Assembly: GCA_009911365.1 (NCBI GenBank)
Contig: QXXF01000029.1
Span: 1 to 41,412 of the forward strand
Reading direction: 5' to 3'
Origin: Clostridiales bacterium
GTDB lineage: Bacteria; Bacillota; Clostridia; Peptostreptococcales; Anaerovoracaceae
DNA length: 41,412 bases
Shown here piece by piece: positions 22,184 to 31,314 of the stretch; position 1 is the stretch's first letter; every line of letters starts with the position of its first letter. Below the pieces are notes generated by a model that made no database searches, was not told where the DNA came from, and worked only from the letters and a program-made list of their open reading frames with translations. The translations under genes were made by a program, and so were the position numbers.

Positions 22184-23998
22184 ATGATTTCAACCAGATT
22201 TATCACAGACTACTTGAACTTATCTACCCCTGAAGGACAAAAAAACCACGCTGCGCTCATCAGCGGTTTCAATGATTTCTTTGACTCCTTTGTGGCTGCT
22301 GCCAATATGGCGGTCATGGCCGTGGATATGGACCGTAAAATCGTTATTACCAACAGTCTCGCCGCAATGCTTTTGGAAACCTCAGAGGCCAACTTGATCG
22401 ACCAATATGTAGAAGACGTTCTTCCTAAATCTCCTCTGACCAATGTGATGGCTGGCAATTACAAGTCCATTCCACGCCAATTTGAAATGTTCGGCAGGAC
22501 CCTTTACGCAGAGCGTACTTTGATTTCCCGGGGACAGGTCCCTATCGCCCTTGTCAGCTTTTTTCAGGACATCACTCATATGGAAAAACGCACGGAGCGT
22601 CACAAACAAGCCAGAGAACAGGAACTGTTTCTCAATGATATCATTGAGAATTCTTATGACGGCATTTACATTACGGACCGCAGGGGCAAGACCATCATGG
22701 TCAATAAGGCTTATGAACGGATCTCTGGCATCCCCCGAGACACCATCATTGGTGAGTATATGAGCAATCTAGTGGCTTCTGGCCTTTTATCCACCAGCCT
22801 GACGGATGAAGTGGTTTCCAGCAAAGAGACTGTGACCCGCACCCAGAGAAACCGCAATGACAAAGAGGTGGTCATCACGGGAAATCCCGTGTTCGATGAA
22901 AAGGGCGAGGTGCGCCATGTGATCACCAATGTGCGGGACATTACGGAGCTGGTGAACCTGAACACAAAGCTTGCTGCGGAGAGCAGCCGGGCAGATCTGT
23001 ACCAGGAGCAGATCCTTAGAAAGGCCGCCGACGAAAATATTGCCTATGGCAGCCGGGAATTTGAGAACGTGCTGAACCTATGCAGCAAAGTTTCCAAAAT
23101 GGATTCCACGGTCCTGATTTTGGGAGAAACAGGCGTGGGCAAAGAAATCGTAGCTCAATACATCCACAAGCACAGCCCCAGAAAATCAAAACCATACATC
23201 AAAATCAACTGCGGTGCGATCCCGCAGAACCTTTTGGAATCCGAGCTATTCGGATATGTGTCCGGTGCGTTTACCGGTGCTAACGCAAAGGGAAAGCCCG
23301 GCCGTTTCGAGCTGGCGGATACTGGGACCTTGTTTTTGGATGAAATCGGTGAGTTGCCTCTGAATCTGCAGGCTTCTTTGCTCCGAGTGCTGCAGGACAG
23401 CGAGATCACCCGCATTGGTGACTCCAAAAGCAAAAAGGTGGACGTACGCATCATCACTGCTACCAACCGAAACTTGGAATCCATGATTCAGGATGGTTCC
23501 TTCCGCAGTGACCTGTATTACCGGCTCAATGTGGTGTCCATCAATATCCCACCCCTTCGGGAGCGAAAGCTTGATATTCCACCTCTCGCAGAAAAAACCA
23601 TCCAAGATTTGAACCGAAAGTACAATACCAAGAAAAGCCTTTCTTCTGGTTTTGTACGGCTGCTCACAGAACACAGCTGGCCGGGAAACATACGGGAACT
23701 GAAAAATTTCATTGAAAAACAGTTTGTCCTCTCTGACAGCGATGTGATCGATGCCGCCGTTTCCCCTAACACATCAGTGGAAATAGGAAAAAACACCATG
23801 ATGCCCAAGGAATCCTCAGAAAAAAGCTCCTCCAAGCTTCCTACTTATGAGGAAGCCCGCAGCACCATGGAGCGGGATCTTTTTAAGAGGGCTATGGAGC
23901 AAGGCAAGTCCACATACAAAGCCGCTGCTTTGCTAGGGATGAGCCAGTCCACATTTTTCAGAAAATACAAGGAAGTATTTCCAAAAGAAGTACGGTAA
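22184..23998 (+). CDS. sigma-54-dependent activator with two PAS domains
   Basis: 604 residues. A first PAS-like domain at ~35-135 (MAVDMDRKIVITNSLAAMLL), a second at ~150-260 (ENSYDGIYITDRRGKTIMVN; nearly the same as the PAS of the 18470 activator), the AAA+ core ~285-515 with GETGVGKE, GAFTGA and FLDEIGELP, and a C-terminal FIS helix-turn-helix (STYKAAALLGMSQSTFFRK). The close match of PAS2-AAA+ to the neighbouring activator points to a shared origin and related ligands. It probably controls the permease promoter at 21563 through the inverted repeat at 21609-21632. Confidence 0.9.
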   Translation: MISTRFITDYLNLSTPEGQKNHAALISGFNDFFDSFVAAANMAVMAVDMDRKIVITNSLAAMLLETSEANLIDQYVEDVLPKSPLTNVMAGNYKSIPRQFEMFGRTLYAERTLISRGQVPIALVSFFQDITHMEKRTERHKQAREQELFLNDIIENSYDGIYITDRRGKTIMVNKAYERISGIPRDTIIGEYMSNLVASGLLSTSLTDEVVSSKETVTRTQRNRNDKEVVITGNPVFDEKGEVRHVITNVRDITELVNLNTKLAAESSRADLYQEQILRKAADENIAYGSREFENVLNLCSKVSKMDSTVLILGETGVGKEIVAQYIHKHSPRKSKPYIKINCGAIPQNLLESELFGYVSGAFTGANAKGKPGRFELADTGTLFLDEIGELPLNLQASLLRVLQDSEITRIGDSKSKKVDVRIITATNRNLESMIQDGSFRSDLYYRLNVVSINIPPLRERKLDIPPLAEKTIQDLNRKYNTKKSLSSGFVRLLTEHSWPGNIRELKNFIEKQFVLSDSDVIDAAVSPNTSVEIGKNTMMPKESSEKSSSKLPTYEEARSTMERDLFKRAMEQGKSTYKAAALLGMSQSTFFRKYKEVFPKEVR

Positions 23999-24071
23999 AG
24001 GGGCTGATGACGCAATACCCGTTCTGCCGTTCTGCCGAAAGCACGCATCCACATATCTAAGATGACTGATA

Positions 24072-24113
24072 AAGAGAAAGCTGTTCCCAAAATTGGGGAC
24101 AGCTTTTCTCTTT
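24072..24113. terminator. bidirectional terminator between the two-PAS activator and etfA
   Basis: Long stem AAGAGAAAGCTGTTCCC paired with GGGGACAGCTTTTCTCTT (one bulge). Serves convergent genes ending at 23998 (+) and 24138 (-). Confidence 0.85.
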
Positions 24114-24137
24114 GAAAGGATTCGTCAAACCATGTGT

Positions 24138-25211
24138 TTAGTTGTTTTCCGCCTTATATTTTTCCAGTGCTTCGATGAGTTTCGGAATGATCACTTTCAC
24201 GTCGCCTACGATTCCCAGATCAGCTACATCAAAGATCGCTGCTGTATCGTTCTTGTTGATCGCAATAACGCATTCGGAACTTTCCATACCAGCGATGTGC
24301 TGGATCGCTCCGGAAATTCCGCAAGCCATGTAGAGTTCTGGACGAACGGTCTTTCCTGTCTGTCCAACCTGTCTGGATTTTTCGATCCAGCCAGCGTCTA
24401 CGTTTGCTCTGGAAGATGAGATTTCGCCGCCCAGCAAGTCAGCTACTTTCTGCAGTTCTTTGTAGTAATCCGCAGAGCCAATTCCTCTTCCTCCAGAAAC
24501 CAGAACTTTTGCTTCTGTGATGTCTACGGCTTTCTTCGTATCTCTCACAACTTCCTTGATCTTTACGTTCATATCTTCTGGTCCGAATTCAACCTTCAGC
24601 TCTTCTACTTCGCCTTTCTTTCCAGGCTGCGGATCGATTTTCTTCATTACGCCAGGACGTACGGTCGCCATCTGCGGTCTGTGGTCTGCGCAACGAATCG
24701 TAGCCATTACGTTTCCTCCGAATGCCGGTCTGGTCATCTTCAGCGTCTTGTCATCCATTCCCAGTCTCTTTTCGATGGATTCTGTGTCAGCTGTGGATGT
24801 AGCCTTCAGGAATTCGAAGTATTTTTCCATATCAATGTCCAGGTGCGTACAGTCAGCTGTCAATCCTGTATGGATTCTCGCTGCTACTCTTGGTGCCAGG
24901 TCTCTTCCGATCGCTGTTGCTCCGAACAGCACAATATTCGGGTCATATTCTTTGATCAGCTTTGTCAGGGCCTTTGTGTATGGCTCTGTCACATATTCTG
25001 CCAGCATCGGGTCTTCCACCACTACTACTTTGTCTGCTCCGGCTTCAATCATTTCCTGGGCTTTGTCTTTAATCTTGTCGCCCATCAGCACCCCGATGAC
25101 TTTTTCATCCAGCTCTGCGGCCAGTTTCGTCGCTTCTCCAAGCAGCTCCATCGTCACCTTGGCGATTTCGCCGTCTCTCTGTTCCGCGATTACATATAAA
25201 TCTTTGCTCAT
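24138..25211 (-). CDS. etfA: electron transfer flavoprotein alpha subunit
   Basis: 357 residues. The N-terminal adenine-nucleotide-like fold starts KDLYVIAEQRDGEIAKVTME. The C-terminal FAD-binding domain has VSGGRGIGSADYYKELQKVA, VGQTGKTVRPELYMACGISG and AINKNDTAAIFDVADLGIVGD. With EtfB it links an acyl-CoA dehydrogenase to NADH or ferredoxin. At 357 residues it is longer than the usual ~320-340. Last gene of the acd-etfB-etfA transcript; 20 nt after etfB. Whether it bifurcates electrons cannot be told by reading. Confidence 0.93.
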   Translation of the reverse strand: MSKDLYVIAEQRDGEIAKVTMELLGEATKLAAELDEKVIGVLMGDKIKDKAQEMIEAGADKVVVVEDPMLAEYVTEPYTKALTKLIKEYDPNIVLFGATAIGRDLAPRVAARIHTGLTADCTHLDIDMEKYFEFLKATSTADTESIEKRLGMDDKTLKMTRPAFGGNVMATIRCADHRPQMATVRPGVMKKIDPQPGKKGEVEELKVEFGPEDMNVKIKEVVRDTKKAVDITEAKVLVSGGRGIGSADYYKELQKVADLLGGEISSSRANVDAGWIEKSRQVGQTGKTVRPELYMACGISGAIQHIAGMESSECVIAINKNDTAAIFDVADLGIVGDVKVIIPKLIEALEKYKAENN

Positions 25212-25231
25212 TTTCCTTGACTCCTCCTCAC

Positions 25232-26017
25232 CTATATGATGTGTCTTTCTTCCATCTTCGCTATGATCGCGGCAACCGCTTCGTCCGGTGACACTTCAAG
25301 CTTCGTTCCTGCTCCCTTAGCCATCTTGCCGAAGGATGTCACTACTTTTGTAGGGGATCCGTTCAGTCCGATGTGGTCTGGGTTCAGGTCGTTTTTCAGG
25401 TCGTCGAAGCCCCATACCTTGATTTCTTTTTCATAAGCATCGATGATTCCACCCGCATGCATGTATCTTGGTTCTGCCAGTTCCTGCAGAGCTGTCAGAA
25501 GGCAAGGTGTCTTCACTTCAATGATATGATGGCGGTCTTCGTACTGTCTCTTTACTGTCAGAACGTCTCCATCGATTCCTAGTTCTTCTGTGTAGGATAC
25601 CTGCGGGATTCCCAGGTTTTCCGCAATCTGCGGTCCAACCTGCGCTGTATCTCCGTCAATGGCCTGCCGTCCTGTGATTACGATGTCATATCCGATCTTC
25701 TTCAGCGCAGCTGAGATGATGATGGCTGTCGCACAAGTATCGGATCCGCCGAATTCTCTCGCAGACAGCAGGTGTGCTTCGTCACAGCCCATTGCCAGTG
25801 CTTCTCTCAGTGCCACGTCCGCCTGTGGAGGTCCCATGCACACTACTGTTACTGTTCCGCCAACTTTTTCTCTCAGGCGTAGCGCCGCTTCGATCCCTGA
25901 TTTGTCATCGTGGTTGATGATGCTTGGCACACCGTCACGGATCAGCCTGTTCGTCTTCGGGTCCAGTTTTACTTCGTTAGTGTCCGGAACCTGTTTGATG
26001 CATACCACTATTTTCAT
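25232..26017 (-). CDS. etfB: electron transfer flavoprotein beta subunit
   Basis: 261 residues. Opens MKIVVCIKQVPDTNEVKLDP, has ITGRQAIDGDTAQVGPQIAE (nucleotide-binding loop) and the lever segment VKTPCLLTALQELAEPRYMH. Forms the ETF dimer with EtfA. Lies 25 nt after the acyl-CoA dehydrogenase gene, same transcript. Confidence 0.94.
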   Translation of the reverse strand: MKIVVCIKQVPDTNEVKLDPKTNRLIRDGVPSIINHDDKSGIEAALRLREKVGGTVTVVCMGPPQADVALREALAMGCDEAHLLSAREFGGSDTCATAIIISAALKKIGYDIVITGRQAIDGDTAQVGPQIAENLGIPQVSYTEELGIDGDVLTVKRQYEDRHHIIEVKTPCLLTALQELAEPRYMHAGGIIDAYEKEIKVWGFDDLKNDLNPDHIGLNGSPTKVVTSFGKMAKGAGTKLEVSPDEAVAAIIAKMEERHII

Positions 26018-26042
26018 TGCTTTTTTCTCTCCCTTCGCTTTC

Positions 26043-27191
26043 CTACACGATCTTCATTGATCCTGAAATTACCATCTTCATAACTTCCGACGTTCCTTCG
26101 TAGATCTCTGTGATCTTTGCGTCTCTCAGAGCACGTTCTACCGGATATTCTCTGCAGTAGCCGTAACCACCCATCAGCTGTACGCATTCTCTGCACACTT
26201 CGTTTGCTACGCTGGAAGCGAACAGTTTTGCCATTGCTGCTGCTGGACCATAGTTTTCTCCATTGTCCTTTGTCACAGCGGCTCTGTATGTGAGCAGTCT
26301 CGCTGCGTCGATTTTTGTCTGCATGTCAGCTGCTTTGAACTGAGTTGTCTGGAATTTCGCAATTGATTTTCCGAACTGTTTACGTTCTTTGACATATTTC
26401 AGTGCTTCTTCCAGAGCGCCCTGTGCGATTCCCACTGACTGCGCAGCGATTCCAATACGTCCGCCGTCCAGCGCTTTCATGGCGATTTTGAAGCCCTGTC
26501 CTTCTTTTCCAAGACGGTTAGCCGCAGGTACGCGCACGTTTTCATAAGCGACTTCGCAGTTGGATGCCGCACGGATACCCATTCTGCGGATGTTTTCTCC
26601 TACAGTCACGCCTGGCATGTCTCTTTCTACTACGAACGCAGAGATTCCCTTTGTTCCTTTACTCTTGTCAGTCATGGCGAATACTACAAATGTATCAGCA
26701 AATCCGGAGTTTGTGGTGAAAATCTTTGTTCCGTTGATTACATATTCATCCTTTGCTTCATCATAAGCAGCTTTTGTCTGCTGTCCCGCAGCATCAGATC
26801 CCGCATTTGGTTCTGTCAATCCAAAGCATCCTGTCTTGCTTCCGTCAACCAACGGTCTCAGGAACTTCTGCTTCTGTTCTTCTGTTCCGAAACTATCGAT
26901 ACAGGAGCAGCACAGGGATGTATGTACGGAAATTGTGATTCCAGTACTTGCGTCTGCTTTGGAGATTTCCTCCATGCACAGCACATAGCTCAGGTAGTCG
27001 CCGCCAACTCCGCCGTATTCTTTGGAGTACGGGATTCCCATGAGGCCATATTTGTGCATTTTCGCCAGCAGATCCTGGTTGAACACTTCTGTTTCGTCCA
27101 TTTCTTCTGCCAGCGGCTTCACTTCATTTTCTGCGAATCTGCGGTACATTTCCTGCTGCAGCAGATGCGTCTTTGATAGTTTAAAGTCCAT
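26043..27191 (-). CDS. short-chain acyl-CoA dehydrogenase (butyryl-/propionyl-CoA dehydrogenase type)
   Basis: 382 residues, FAD enzyme. ACAD signatures CFGLTEPNAGSDAAGQQTKA, the FAD-binding QLMGGYGYCREYPVERALRD and the catalytic base Glu365 in TEIYEGTSE are present. With EtfAB it reduces crotonyl-CoA to butyryl-CoA, or acryloyl-CoA to propionyl-CoA. The two cannot be separated by eye; the propionate-type CoA-transferase nearby makes acryloyl-CoA reduction plausible. GGGAGGATAAAG lies before the ATG. Confidence 0.9.
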   Translation of the reverse strand: MDFKLSKTHLLQQEMYRRFAENEVKPLAEEMDETEVFNQDLLAKMHKYGLMGIPYSKEYGGVGGDYLSYVLCMEEISKADASTGITISVHTSLCCSCIDSFGTEEQKQKFLRPLVDGSKTGCFGLTEPNAGSDAAGQQTKAAYDEAKDEYVINGTKIFTTNSGFADTFVVFAMTDKSKGTKGISAFVVERDMPGVTVGENIRRMGIRAASNCEVAYENVRVPAANRLGKEGQGFKIAMKALDGGRIGIAAQSVGIAQGALEEALKYVKERKQFGKSIAKFQTTQFKAADMQTKIDAARLLTYRAAVTKDNGENYGPAAAMAKLFASSVANEVCRECVQLMGGYGYCREYPVERALRDAKITEIYEGTSEVMKMVISGSMKIV

Positions 27192-27247
27192 TCTTTATCC
27201 TCCCAAACTTTCCATTTAGATTTTGCTTAGCTTACAAGTCTAATTTT

Positions 27248-27276
27248 ATTTTAGAGCAAACGTTACTTTGTGTCAA
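27248..27276 (-). promoter_or_regulatory. sigma-A promoter of acd-etfB-etfA
   Basis: Minus strand TTGACA (27271-27276), 17-nt spacer, TAAAAT (27248-27253). Confidence 0.78.
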
Positions 27277-27312
27277 GCAACATCGCCCTTACGTATTCTG
27301 TATACTTCTGGT

Positions 27313-28464
27313 TTAGTCCCAGAGCCCTTTGTACAACTCCTGAACTTTCTCTTCGCTCGGCACGTTTTTGCAGTTTCCAGGGCTGCCGCTAGCCAGTCCG
27401 TCCTTAGCCATCTTTGGAATCTGAGCCAGGAATTCGTCCTTGTTAATGCCAAAGTCAGCAGGAGTCTGGATCTTCAGGGTATCCAGCAGCTTGTTCGTTG
27501 TAGCCACAAACGCGTCCGCTCCGTCTTTTACAGAATCTCCTTCATATACGCCAATGGCCTTTGACAGTTCGAACAGCTCTGTTTCCGCGCCCTCTCTGAT
27601 GTATGGCAGGCAAACTTTCAGCAGCATTGCGTTGGATAGTCCGTGAGGAACGTGGAACAGCGCGCCGATCGGTCTGCTCATTCCGTGGATGATGCTTACG
27701 GACGCATTGCTGAAGGCAATACCCGCTTCTAAGGAAGCTTCGGCCATAGCGCGGCGGCTGGCTACGTTTGAACCATCTTTATATACGACTTCCAGGTGCT
27801 GATAAATCTTTTTGATCGCTTCCAAGGAGTAAAGCTTGCTCATTGGGAACGCCTTTTTAGACGTATAGCTTTCCAATGCGTGGCAAAGCGCGTCTACACC
27901 AGTGTTGGCTGTTACCGCAGGCGGCGCTGTCATAGTGAACACTGGATCGATCACTGCCAGAGAAGCCAGCAGTTTTACGTCGGACAGCAACATCTTTACG
28001 CCAGAGTCCGTGTTTGTGATAATGGATACTCTCGTTGCTTCTGAACCTGTTCCTGCTGTTGTTGGGATCGCTACGATCGGCGGCAGTTCTTTTTCGATCT
28101 TCTTGCCCATGTAGTCGCAGATGCTTCCGCCATTAGCCACTACCGCGCCAATAGCTTTCGCAGAATCCATTGGGCTTCCTCCACCAATACCGATCAGGAA
28201 GTCGCAATCGTTTTCTTTATAGATTTTGATTCCCTTGTCGATCATGGAATGGGAAGGCTCTGAATTGATTCCGGAATAGATCGTGTAAGCGATGCCAGCC
28301 GCGTCCAATTCAGTCGTCAGCTTTTCGACATTGCCTAGTTTCACCATCATGTCATCTGTGACAATGAGCGCCTTCTTACCGAAATCTTTCATGTAATCCA
28401 TGCTCGTTTTCAGCGCTTCATCTCCCGTTACAATAAATTTAGGAACAAAAAATACGTTTGCCAT
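27313..28464 (-). CDS. iron-dependent (group III) alcohol dehydrogenase
   Basis: 383 residues. NAD(P)-binding GIGGGSPMDSAKAIG at 92-106. Metal ligands Asp191 and His195 (GVDALCHALESYTS), His260 and His274 (IIHGMSRPIGALFHVPHG) all present. The ATG at 28464 (MANVFFVPKF) follows GGAGGA; an earlier ATG at 28506 has no ribosome site. Reduces a small aldehyde: candidate roles are malonate semialdehyde to 3-hydroxypropionate, succinate semialdehyde to 4-hydroxybutyrate, or acetaldehyde to ethanol in place of the missing EutG. Confidence 0.9.
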   Translation of the reverse strand: MANVFFVPKFIVTGDEALKTSMDYMKDFGKKALIVTDDMMVKLGNVEKLTTELDAAGIAYTIYSGINSEPSHSMIDKGIKIYKENDCDFLIGIGGGSPMDSAKAIGAVVANGGSICDYMGKKIEKELPPIVAIPTTAGTGSEATRVSIITNTDSGVKMLLSDVKLLASLAVIDPVFTMTAPPAVTANTGVDALCHALESYTSKKAFPMSKLYSLEAIKKIYQHLEVVYKDGSNVASRRAMAEASLEAGIAFSNASVSIIHGMSRPIGALFHVPHGLSNAMLLKVCLPYIREGAETELFELSKAIGVYEGDSVKDGADAFVATTNKLLDTLKIQTPADFGINKDEFLAQIPKMAKDGLASGSPGNCKNVPSEEKVQELYKGLWD

Positions 28465-28542
28465 TTTCAGTTTTCCTCCATCAAAATATTTTCCAAAAAG
28501 TTCCAATTCATATTTTTCAGGTTTTTTACCAAACCTAAGTTA

Positions 28543-28571
28543 AACATAGCATAGCCCCTGCCCTTTTGCAA
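28543..28571 (-). promoter_or_regulatory. probable promoter of the alcohol dehydrogenase
   Basis: Minus strand TTGCAA (28566-28571), 17-nt spacer, TATGTT (28543-28548). Weaker -10. The rest of the divergent gap (28572-28798) shows no other clear element beyond a short GC-rich stem near 28660-28690. Confidence 0.5.
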
Positions 28572-28798
28572 CCCCTTTTTGTTAACTCATTCGCAAAACA
28601 TTTTTTGAGGGCCCGTCCGCAAATGACTTTCTTATAATCATTGGAATTTCATAATCCTACGGGCACCCGTTTCAGAAGGGAACGCCCTATTTTCATCCAG
28701 TTTTTTCTATTGTTTCCCATATAGTTTATACTTAATTCTGTATACATTATTCATATGAAAAAAATCGCAAAACTCGTTGATAAATCCTTGACTATCGA

Positions 28799-28827
28799 TT
28801 GACAAACCCGAAACCGCGTACTAATAT
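28799..28827 (+). promoter_or_regulatory. sigma-A promoter of the crotonase-CoA-transferase operon
   Basis: TTGACA (28799-28804), 17-nt spacer, TAATAT (28822-28827); ATG at 28883 preceded by AGGAGAG. Confidence 0.78.
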
Positions 28828-28882
28828 GAAGATAAGTTATTGTTTTTAAATGAATGGATAAAAACAGAAAGGACTAGGAGAG

Positions 28883-29659
28883 ATGTTTGAGACTTTAAAG
28901 TATGAAGTAAAAGACGGTATTGCTTATGTAACGGTCAATCGGCCAAAATCTTTGAACGCGCTTTCAAAGGAAGTTCTGGACGAACTGCACGACGCGTTTG
29001 AAAAGGTGAACAGCGACCCTGAAGTACAGATCGCGATCCTCACCGGAGAAGGCAGAGCTTTCGTAGCTGGCGCTGACATTGCGCAGATGGTGGACCTGAC
29101 TGGTATCGAAGGCCAGGAAATGATGAAACAGGGCGCACGCGTTATGAACTACATAGAATCCATTGACAAGCCTGTTATCGCCGCGGTAAACGGTTTCGCT
29201 CTGGGCGGTGGCTGCGAGTTGGCAATGGCTTGCGACATCCGCGTAGCATCTGAAAAAGCACAGTTTGGACAGCCGGAAGTGAATCTGGGAATCATCCCTG
29301 GATTCGGCGGCACACAGAGACTGCCTAGACTGGTAGGCAAAGGCATGGGCAAATACATGATCATGACTGCTGACTACATCAAGGCTGACGAAGCTCTCAG
29401 AGTTGGCCTGGTTGAAAAAGTCGTTGCTCCAGAAGAACTGATCCCTACTTGTGAAGAAATCGCTAAAAAGATCATGTCCAAGGCTCCGATCGCTATCAAG
29501 GCCGCTAAGATCGCTGTGAACAACGGCATCATGCTGGATGTGCCTACTGGCGTTGCTTTGGAAGGCGAAGCTTGCGGCGCTCCGTTCTGCTCAGAAGACA
29601 GAATCGAAGGCATGAAAGCGTTCCTCGAAAAGAGAGAAGCAAAATTCAACAATAAATAA
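28883..29659 (+). CDS. crotonase-family enoyl-CoA hydratase
   Basis: 258 residues. Both catalytic glutamates of true hydratases are present: Glu112 in FALGGGCELAMACDIR and Glu132 in FGQPEVNLGIIPGFGG. The oxyanion-hole segment is VAGADIAQM. Reversible hydration of crotonyl-CoA or acryloyl-CoA in the cytoplasm. First gene of a two-gene operon with the CoA-transferase, 20 nt apart with CCGGAGG between. Pairing with a propionate-type CoA-transferase hints at 3-hydroxypropionyl-CoA dehydration. Confidence 0.92.
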   Translation: MFETLKYEVKDGIAYVTVNRPKSLNALSKEVLDELHDAFEKVNSDPEVQIAILTGEGRAFVAGADIAQMVDLTGIEGQEMMKQGARVMNYIESIDKPVIAAVNGFALGGGCELAMACDIRVASEKAQFGQPEVNLGIIPGFGGTQRLPRLVGKGMGKYMIMTADYIKADEALRVGLVEKVVAPEELIPTCEEIAKKIMSKAPIAIKAAKIAVNNGIMLDVPTGVALEGEACGAPFCSEDRIEGMKAFLEKREAKFNNK

Positions 29660-29679
29660 ACTACCCGGAGGTTGTCACA

Positions 29680-31230
29680 ATGAACAAGAAAATAATTACC
29701 GCCGCGGAAGCTGCTGCATTGGTAAAAAGCGGGGACACGATCGCTACCAGCGGTTTCGTAGGAAGCGGTTGCCCGGAAGCTCTTACCAGAGCGCTGGAAA
29801 AGAGATTCCTGGAGACTGGCGAACCAAAGGATCTGTTCTATTTTTACGCCGCCGCACAGGGAAACGCTGACGGCCGCGGCGCAGATCATTTTGCTCACAA
29901 AGGCATGACAAAGAGAGTCGTCGCTGGACACTACAACACGGCTCCTACTCTGGGCAAATGTATTTTGAACAATGAAATGGAAGGCTACAATCTCCCTCAG
30001 GGAACGTTATCTCAGCTCTGCCGCGACATTGCTGCGCACAAGCCGGGAACCATTACTCATGTGGGACTCAATACCTTCGTTGATCCAAGAAACCAGGGCG
30101 GCAAGCTGAACGATATCACCACGGAAGACATCGTTGAGGTGGTTGACATTCTTGGAGAAGAAAAGCTCCTGTACAAGGCTTTTCCTATCGACATCGTATT
30201 CATCAGAGGAACTTATGCGGATGAACTGGGCAATGTAACGGTTCAGAAGGAAGTCTGCACTTCCGAAGTAACGGCTCTGGCACAGGCTGCCAAGAACAGC
30301 GGCGGTATCGTCATCGTTCAGGTGGAAAAAATCGTCAAGGCTGGCACTCTGGATCCGAGACTTGTAAAAGTACCTCGTATCTATGTGGACGCATTGGTCA
30401 TCACAGAGGATCCAATCGACCACCAGCAGTCCTTTGACCATGATTTCGACCCTGCTGTGTGCGGAGACATCCAAGTCCCTGTTACCAGCCTGGAAGCTCC
30501 TCCTCTTTCACCAAAGAAAGTAATTGGCCGTCGTGCGGCTATGGAGCTGGAAAAGGATACGGTTGTGAACCTAGGTATCGGTATCCCAGAATATATTTCC
30601 GCAGTAGCCAATGAAGAAGGCATCGGCGACTGGATGACTCTGACTGTTGAAGCAGGGCCAATCGGCGGCGTACCTTGCGGCGGCTCCCAGTTCGGTGCGG
30701 CCGTGAACCCGGAATGCATCTTGACACAGCATGAACAGTTCGACTTTTACGATGGCGGCGGTGTTGACCTGGCGTTTCTGGGTCTAGCGCAGGCGGATGA
30801 AAAGGGAAACATCAATGTAAGTAAATTCGGACCTAGAATCGCTGGATGCGGTGGTTTCATCAACATCACCCAGAACGCGAAAAAAGTGTTCTACTGCGGA
30901 ACCTTCACTGCGGGCGGCCTGAAGATGGAAATCAAAGACGGCCATATCAAGGTATTGCAGGAAGGAAAATCCAAGAAATTTATCAAGTCAGTAGAGCAAG
31001 TTACTTTCAGCGGCGAATATGCGGTGAAGACCAGCCAGCCAGTTATGTACATCACTGAACGGTGCGTATTCGAACTTCGTCCTGATGGCGTATATCTTAC
31101 TGAGATCGCTCCTGGCATTGACCTGCAGAAGGATATCTTAGATCTGATGGAATTCGAGCCAAAGATGGACGGCGAACCAAAACTGATGGACGCACGCATC
31201 TTTAAAGATGAATTGATGGGTCTAAAATAA
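29680..31230 (+). CDS. pct: propionate/acetate CoA-transferase (Pct type)
   Basis: 516 residues, fused alpha-beta family I CoA-transferase. I recall strong similarity to Anaerotignum (Clostridium) propionicum Pct throughout, for example TSGFVGSGCPEAL, GNADGRGADHFAHKG, RIAGCGGFINITQNAKKVF and MYITERCVFELRPDG. The catalytic Glu324 in TVEAGPIGGVPCGG sits at the same number as in that enzyme. Moves CoA between acetyl-CoA or propionyl-CoA and short 2- or 3-hydroxy acids such as lactate or 3-hydroxypropionate. Length and frame are intact. Confidence 0.93.
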   Translation: MNKKIITAAEAAALVKSGDTIATSGFVGSGCPEALTRALEKRFLETGEPKDLFYFYAAAQGNADGRGADHFAHKGMTKRVVAGHYNTAPTLGKCILNNEMEGYNLPQGTLSQLCRDIAAHKPGTITHVGLNTFVDPRNQGGKLNDITTEDIVEVVDILGEEKLLYKAFPIDIVFIRGTYADELGNVTVQKEVCTSEVTALAQAAKNSGGIVIVQVEKIVKAGTLDPRLVKVPRIYVDALVITEDPIDHQQSFDHDFDPAVCGDIQVPVTSLEAPPLSPKKVIGRRAAMELEKDTVVNLGIGIPEYISAVANEEGIGDWMTLTVEAGPIGGVPCGGSQFGAAVNPECILTQHEQFDFYDGGGVDLAFLGLAQADEKGNINVSKFGPRIAGCGGFINITQNAKKVFYCGTFTAGGLKMEIKDGHIKVLQEGKSKKFIKSVEQVTFSGEYAVKTSQPVMYITERCVFELRPDGVYLTEIAPGIDLQKDILDLMEFEPKMDGEPKLMDARIFKDELMGLK

Positions 31231-31252
31231 CAGCAGTATTTTAGAAGGAAAT

Positions 31253-31292
31253 AAACCCCGCAGCAGGATGTTCCTGCGTGCGGGGTTTGTTT
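31253..31292. terminator. bidirectional terminator between pct and the transglutaminase gene
   Basis: Stem AAACCCCGC-A-GCAGG / CCTGC-GT-GCGGGGTTT with T-rich sequence on both sides. Serves the convergent ends at 31230 (+) and 31315 (-). Confidence 0.9.
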
Positions 31293-31314
31293 GTGTGGAA
31301 TTTATGGTCCGCAC

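Noticed and set aside
28883-31230. GABA/4-aminobutyrate to butyrate pathway as the function of the acyl-CoA cluster
   Set aside because: No 4-hydroxybutyryl-CoA dehydratase gene is present in the window; kept only as an alternative.
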